Below are positions 8,201-11,038 of a stretch of DNA of 11,038 nucleotides, one piece after another. How positions within the stretch are numbered: the stretch's first letter is position 1; each line of letters opens with the position of its first letter. The stretch is taken from the NCBI GenBank assembly GCA_002331625.1, contig DCZN01000061.1, positions 110,868 to 121,905 on the forward strand. The letters run 5' to 3'. The notes below the pieces were generated by a model. The model saw only the letters and a program-made list of their open reading frames with translations, had not been told where the DNA came from and ran no database searches. The position numbers were made by a program, and so were the translations under genes. The DNA comes from Nitrospira sp. UBA2083 (GTDB lineage: Bacteria > Nitrospirota > Nitrospiria > Nitrospirales > Nitrospiraceae).

Positions 8201-9659
8201 TGACGTTCGCATCGTCACGAATACCGAGAATGTCGGTTTTGCCAAAGCCTGTAATCAGGGCGCGGCGTTGGCTCGGGGGAAGTATCTGGTCTTCCTAAAC
8301 AACGATACGATACCCCGGCCGGGTTGGTTGGAGGCCCTGGTGTGGGAAGTGGAGCAAGACCAAGAGATTGCTGTGGTAGGCAGCAAACTCCTGTATGGCG
8401 ATGGGACCACACAACATGCGGGTGTGGTGTTTTCTCGGACTAGCGGAATTCCCTATCACTTGTATCGACGTCTCCCAGGTGAATCGCCAGCCGTCAATCG
8501 GCGTCGTGAATTTCAGTGTGTGACAGCCGCTTGCATGTTGGTCCGGCGTGAATCCTTTGAGAAAGTTGGAGGGTTCAATGAAGCCTATCGCAATGGTTTT
8601 GAGGACGTGGATCTGTGTCTAAAGATTCGAGAGCAGGGATACCGCATCGTCTATCAACCGAGGAGCGTCGTCATCCATCTTGAGGAGCAAACGCCGGGTA
8701 GGAAGACGCATGACGCGGATAATATGCGTTTGTTCTTGAGCCGTTGGGAGAAACACTGGTGGCTGGCAGACGAAGATCTGCACTATCACGCCGATGGCTT
8801 CAAAATGGTTGGCAGCGAAGCGACTGGCAAATATGTGGGGCATGTACAGTTAATCGAGGAGATCAGAGACCGTGCCGCATGGGCACATGTCGCGGCGACA
8901 CAAACGGCAGCGCTGAAACAAGACTGGCCATCGGTCCGACGAGAGCTGGCGTTGGTGAACGATTGGCCGGACGACCCCTATGTGTTGTCTTGGGGTGCGA
9001 CGGTAGCCGAGCGGCTACAAGAGCCAGTCTATCGGGCGCAGTTTCTCGCACGCTATGTGGCGTTGGTCGATGAGCCAGTGAAGCGCCTCGAATTGATCCG
9101 TATGTTTCTCGAACAGCACAACCTGTCGGGCGCCGAGGAACACCTTGCAAGCCTCCTGAGGGTCTCACCCGATCACGGAGAAGGGTTGTTGCTCAAAGGC
9201 ATTCTCTGTATGCAGCGAGAGCAGTATGCACAAGCAGAGACGGCATTCAGTTCGGCGCTTCATGCGGGAGTTGAACGAAGGAAATGTCTCATGGGAATGG
9301 GTATGGCTGCTATGGGACGAGCCTATACCCAAGGAGCGTGGGAACGGTTTCTTGAGGTGCTGGTCGAGCATCCGGACGACCCCGAGGCAATCCATTGGCT
9401 TCTTCGTGCTGGTACGGCACAAAATCGTTGGCAGGAGTTGGGTGAGCATTTGCACCTCTATACGGCCAGAAATCCAGGGGATCTTGCAGCACGCTTCGCG
9501 TTCACCAGTGTTCTGTTACGTGGTGAGCAGATCGAGGCTGCTCGCAGGGAATATGATGCCCTGTGCAAGCTCGACCCACAGTATGACGGGCTTGGGCAAC
9601 TCGGCCAGGCCATTGGCGGAAGGGAGGCGGCACTTGCCATGGAAGCCGCCTCATCCTAG
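5250..9659 (+). CDS. Giant multidomain glycosyltransferase: GT-B/CgeB-like, methyltransferase, GT2, GT2, TPR-like region
   Basis: One uninterrupted 1469-aa frame with five recognisable parts. (1) About 1-375: GT-B fold, CgeB/GT4-like, with YEGMAAGRPVL around Glu286 as the nucleotide-sugar site. (2) About 430-650: class I SAM methyltransferase with DVGCGRG at 486-492 and EVLEHV at 550-555. (3) About 673-900: GT2 (GT-A) with VPTYNR near 680, the acidic DDDD at 758-761 (DxD-type metal site) and HEDWD at 848-852, which places the likely catalytic base. (4) About 930-1150: second GT2 with MPVCNR near 938, NNDT at 1017-1020 and FEDVD at 1117-1121. (5) About 1290-1455: helical TPR-like repeats, possibly for protein-acceptor binding. 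All catalytic motifs look intact, so three sugar transfers and one methylation could be carried out by one polypeptide, probably in the cytoplasm: no signal peptide or membrane helix is seen. ATG 5250 is chosen over in-frame GTG 5244 because only a weak purine stretch (GACGAG, 5239-5244) precedes it. The sugar donors and acceptor are unknown. Confidence 0.88.
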   Translation: MNHRTSPDVLLLQLEFPTWAQARAWTYPACFGVGEGLRAAGATCTTLPLFANTSLSPERWLEQTRAAVDGQRFDQVWVWLVHSPLNASILEWISGLAPVRVGIVMESLTYDEADYAWAGHLRARMQTVAEQSRAFTHVLVPDERDVEPLAQRAGVQSLWWPTMVPERFIVPATSEPRVSTGVFHGHPYGPRRAWIENERVLAHMTFVGSGAPPTRYQIWFDQLQTSAITRWAATAAMTARQMAGYMAMLQEVREGEFREWMAQLPQWAAIVNLPSLAKFYGGRVYEGMAAGRPVLTYHVPDHPFNNSLFVEGEEVLCFAPDDPDSLSACLERVLHDRTLAHRIAANAQRKMRRYHTCERRLADTLRWIESGERPEYGLAQSVELKVEAFSIPQTVGAIAQRVLTSRLDVGQPTITSAAVRPPYTAPEGSMESDRFYVNLFINAPAWSTPHPNADEAARWSKIASFLECILRQVRQDSPGKVLRILDVGCGRGWLTNLVSMYGHCEGVEPVSEVVAHARRLFPHLRFEAGTADEILARPDFSPYDVVVTSEVLEHVPHGQKDLFLAQLALLLTPEGYLVLTTPRGEMWEQWKTIAPPNQPVEDWVTEGDVQKLFRRQGFAVLGLERVHVEVPGLRYVPAPTPAELESMNLLPIYQVWACQRVGQSRPATFLRRPKVSVIVPTYNRPDRLKEALQSILRQTCQDFEIVVVNDGGFDVAATVAALNDGRITYIQHDRNRGLAASRNTGLTAASGTYIAYLDDDDRYLPNHLETLVTVLEQGEYKVAYSDAWRVHEQLSDDRHVEIGRDVAYSYDFNPAHLLIFNYFPVLCVMHRRDCLEKVGRFDESLYAHEDWDLWIRMATVFPFKHVPCTTAEYSWRTDGSSMTSATQETYWRTTEIIYRKYRPHAEQIDGMLGAQQQRLQKLRLARIERTRVCSIIMPVCNRVELTRDCLTTLATLNGLPDYELIVIDNGSTDGTAEFLAQLGGDVRIVTNTENVGFAKACNQGAALARGKYLVFLNNDTIPRPGWLEALVWEVEQDQEIAVVGSKLLYGDGTTQHAGVVFSRTSGIPYHLYRRLPGESPAVNRRREFQCVTAACMLVRRESFEKVGGFNEAYRNGFEDVDLCLKIREQGYRIVYQPRSVVIHLEEQTPGRKTHDADNMRLFLSRWEKHWWLADEDLHYHADGFKMVGSEATGKYVGHVQLIEEIRDRAAWAHVAATQTAALKQDWPSVRRELALVNDWPDDPYVLSWGATVAERLQEPVYRAQFLARYVALVDEPVKRLELIRMFLEQHNLSGAEEHLASLLRVSPDHGEGLLLKGILCMQREQYAQAETAFSSALHAGVERRKCLMGMGMAAMGRAYTQGAWERFLEVLVEHPDDPEAIHWLLRAGTAQNRWQELGEHLHLYTARNPGDLAARFAFTSVLLRGEQIEAARREYDALCKLDPQYDGLGQLGQAIGGREAALAMEAASS

Positions 9660-9663
9660 TCCG

Positions 9664-10848
9664 ATGACACAGCGTGCGCTACTGATCCAGTTAGCCAGAC
9701 TCGGTGATCTCGTTCAGACGATTCCGGCAATTGCCGCACTGAAAGACGCGCATGCGGATTGGACTCTGGACCTTCTCTGCCCAGTTCACTTGGAAAGCAT
9801 CGGGCGGGTGCTGCCAGGAATTGCGACGGTCGTGAAATGGGATGGCGCCGCATGGAATCGACGTGCGTCCTTGGCTGCGAGAGAGTTCAGGCCCGAGCAC
9901 GTGGCCGAAGCCGATGCCGACCTTCGTGAGATCGCACATGCGCCGTATGATCATGCCTTTGTACTCAACCAGCACCCTCGTGCCATTCTGGCCGGTGCAC
10001 TCTTGGCGCGACAAAGCACCGGAGCGATTGCAGGTGGACCGCTTGAGCAGAAATTCTCACCCTGGGCCACGTATGTCAGAGCCATCGCCAGCGACAGAAG
10101 AGAGAACCGTGTTCACTTGGCCGATGCGTTTTGTGGGATGTGTGGCGTCGCTCCACCTCAATTCATGAGGCCTATGCAGCTGCCTTCTGCCCCGCTTCCC
10201 CATGATCTTAATGCGATCGGGCAATCTCATGCGCCCTGGATCGGGGTGCTCGTGGGCGCAGGCGACGAGGAACGAGTCGTTCCGGTCGCAGTCTGGACAC
10301 ACTTGATTATTGCCTGCATGGATCGTCTCCAGGGTTGTCGAATTGTCCTGATCGGAAGCGAGCAAGAACAGGAACAAGCCGGTTCAATTCAGGCTTCGCT
10401 TCCTTCCTCTCTCCTCGGTCGTGTGTGGGATACCACCGGCCGTCTGTCGTTGACAGAGCTGGCGCAGGCCCTGACCAGATGTCAGGTCGTGATCGGATCC
10501 GATACCGGCCCGCTTCATCTGGCAGTGATGATGGGGACCAAGGTGATTGGCTGGTATTTTGCCAGAGCACGGGTTCATGAAACGGGGCCCTATGGGTTGA
10601 ACCATTGGGTCTGGCAAGCAGAAAGTGGAGATAGTGAGATGAGAGAGACCATCACTCCCCGGTGCTGGCCGGTCGAGGAGACCATCGGTCTCCTGACCAA
10701 TGATCCAGTCGCCTCGGTTCCAAACTGGTCGTTATGGAATAGTCATCGAGATCGGTGGGGCGCCTACTATGTTCAGGCAGGTCATGAACCGGTTGCTCCA
10801 CTTCAACGTGAACAAATCTGGAAGGATTTGCATCCCACTGTAGTGTGA
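9664..10848 (+). CDS. Glycosyltransferase family 9 (heptosyltransferase-like)
   Basis: A 394-aa protein starting at ATG 9664, 4 nt after the stop of the giant glycosyltransferase. The N-terminus (ALLIQLARLGDLVQTIPAI) is the classic GT9 opening, in which the first strand and a GD turn lead into the acceptor domain. The C-terminal nucleotide-sugar domain carries GSDTGPLHLA, with Asp280, Gly282 and His285 in the conserved GT9 positions. The length is in the range usual for the family. GT9 enzymes mostly add heptose to lipopolysaccharide core, but some modify proteins. Here, between a multidomain glycosyltransferase and a Maf-like gene, protein glycosylation is at least as likely; this is inferred from position. 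The frame is open for 438 nt upstream of this ATG, but that part lies wholly inside the previous gene and lacks GT9 similarity. There is no strong Shine-Dalgarno site, so expression probably relies on translational coupling. Confidence 0.88.
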   Translation: MTQRALLIQLARLGDLVQTIPAIAALKDAHADWTLDLLCPVHLESIGRVLPGIATVVKWDGAAWNRRASLAAREFRPEHVAEADADLREIAHAPYDHAFVLNQHPRAILAGALLARQSTGAIAGGPLEQKFSPWATYVRAIASDRRENRVHLADAFCGMCGVAPPQFMRPMQLPSAPLPHDLNAIGQSHAPWIGVLVGAGDEERVVPVAVWTHLIIACMDRLQGCRIVLIGSEQEQEQAGSIQASLPSSLLGRVWDTTGRLSLTELAQALTRCQVVIGSDTGPLHLAVMMGTKVIGWYFARARVHETGPYGLNHWVWQAESGDSEMRETITPRCWPVEETIGLLTNDPVASVPNWSLWNSHRDRWGAYYVQAGHEPVAPLQREQIWKDLHPTVV

Positions 10849-10856
10849 GAGGGAGG
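10849..10856 (+). promoter_or_regulatory. Shine-Dalgarno-like purine tract before the Maf-like gene
   Basis: GAGGGAGG fills most of the 10-nt gap after the GT9 stop. Its first GAGG is 6 nt from the GTG at 10859, which supports this non-ATG start. Confidence 0.55.
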
Positions 10857-10858
10857 CC

Positions 10859-11038
10859 GTGGAATATCTGAATCAAAATCTAGAGACGCTTCGCCAGAGT
10901 TTCCCGGCGATCGTGGGCGTTGTGCAGGACTGTCCTGGTGGTGTTTTGGCGATTGTCCCCTCACGCGAGGGTGCTCCTTCCGCTACTCATGAAGGGCAAT
11001 GGATCCATAGTGCGTATGACCCCAAGAAAGAGGCCAAG
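10859..11038 (+). CDS. Maf/DUF115-like protein, N-terminal fragment (3' end outside window)
   Basis: Sixty codons from a GTG start run off the right edge without a stop. The translation contains SAYDPKKEAK at residues 51-60, which corresponds to the N-terminal (S/K)xYDPxxEA signature of motility accessory factor (Maf, DUF115, MptE-like) proteins, and the preceding stretch fits the short leader found before that motif. Maf proteins are cytoplasmic and are thought to transfer nonulosonic acids such as pseudaminic or legionaminic acid to flagellin; they are usually 500 aa or more, so almost all of this one lies outside the window. It begins 10 nt after the GT9 gene in the same direction. If correct, it ties the locus to flagellin glycosylation. 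Only one short motif supports the call. Confidence 0.6.
   Translation, partial: MEYLNQNLETLRQSFPAIVGVVQDCPGGVLAIVPSREGAPSATHEGQWIHSAYDPKKEAK

Noticed and set aside
9226..9663. Upstream extension of the GT9 reading frame to a start at 9226
   Set aside because: This part lies wholly within the TPR-like end of the giant glycosyltransferase. Its translation is Arg/Trp/His-rich with no GT9 character, while ATG 9664 gives the classic GT9 N-terminus right after the upstream stop.

Overview
The window is a compact stretch of seven co-directional (+ strand) genes with almost no non-coding DNA. The junctions run from a 14-nt overlap to a gap of about 46 nt, so it reads as one operon segment cut at both ends. 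GC content is moderately high by eye. GT9-type and Maf-type glycosyltransferase genes point to a motile Gram-negative-type bacterium. The overall look (codon choice, protein style, B12 radical-SAM genes beside glycosyltransferases and a Maf gene) recalls Nitrospirota such as Nitrospira. That assignment is an impression, not a demonstrated result.

Left part (1-5228), likely biosynthetic: the C-terminal end of a class I/II PLP aminotransferase; a B12-binding-type radical SAM enzyme; a thiamine-diphosphate enzyme of the acetolactate synthase superfamily; and a second, divergent B12-binding-type radical SAM enzyme.

Right part (5250-11038), likely transfer and assembly: a 1469-aa protein that joins a GT-B (CgeB-like) glycosyltransferase, a SAM methyltransferase, two GT2 glycosyltransferase domains and a C-terminal TPR-like helical region; a GT9 (heptosyltransferase-like) enzyme 4 nt downstream; and the first 60 codons of what looks like a Maf/DUF115 (MptE-like, motility accessory factor) protein running off the right edge.

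Working model (inference): the locus makes and attaches an unusual, probably methylated and/or two-carbon-branched glycan to a surface protein, most likely flagellin. The aminotransferase, ThDP enzyme and two cobalamin-type radical SAM enzymes would make or decorate the sugar or a small acyl/amino group. The GT fusion, the GT9 enzyme and the Maf-like protein would build and transfer the glycan. No tRNA, rRNA, CRISPR array, insertion sequence or convincing terminator was seen, and no gene-free stretch exceeds about 50 bases.
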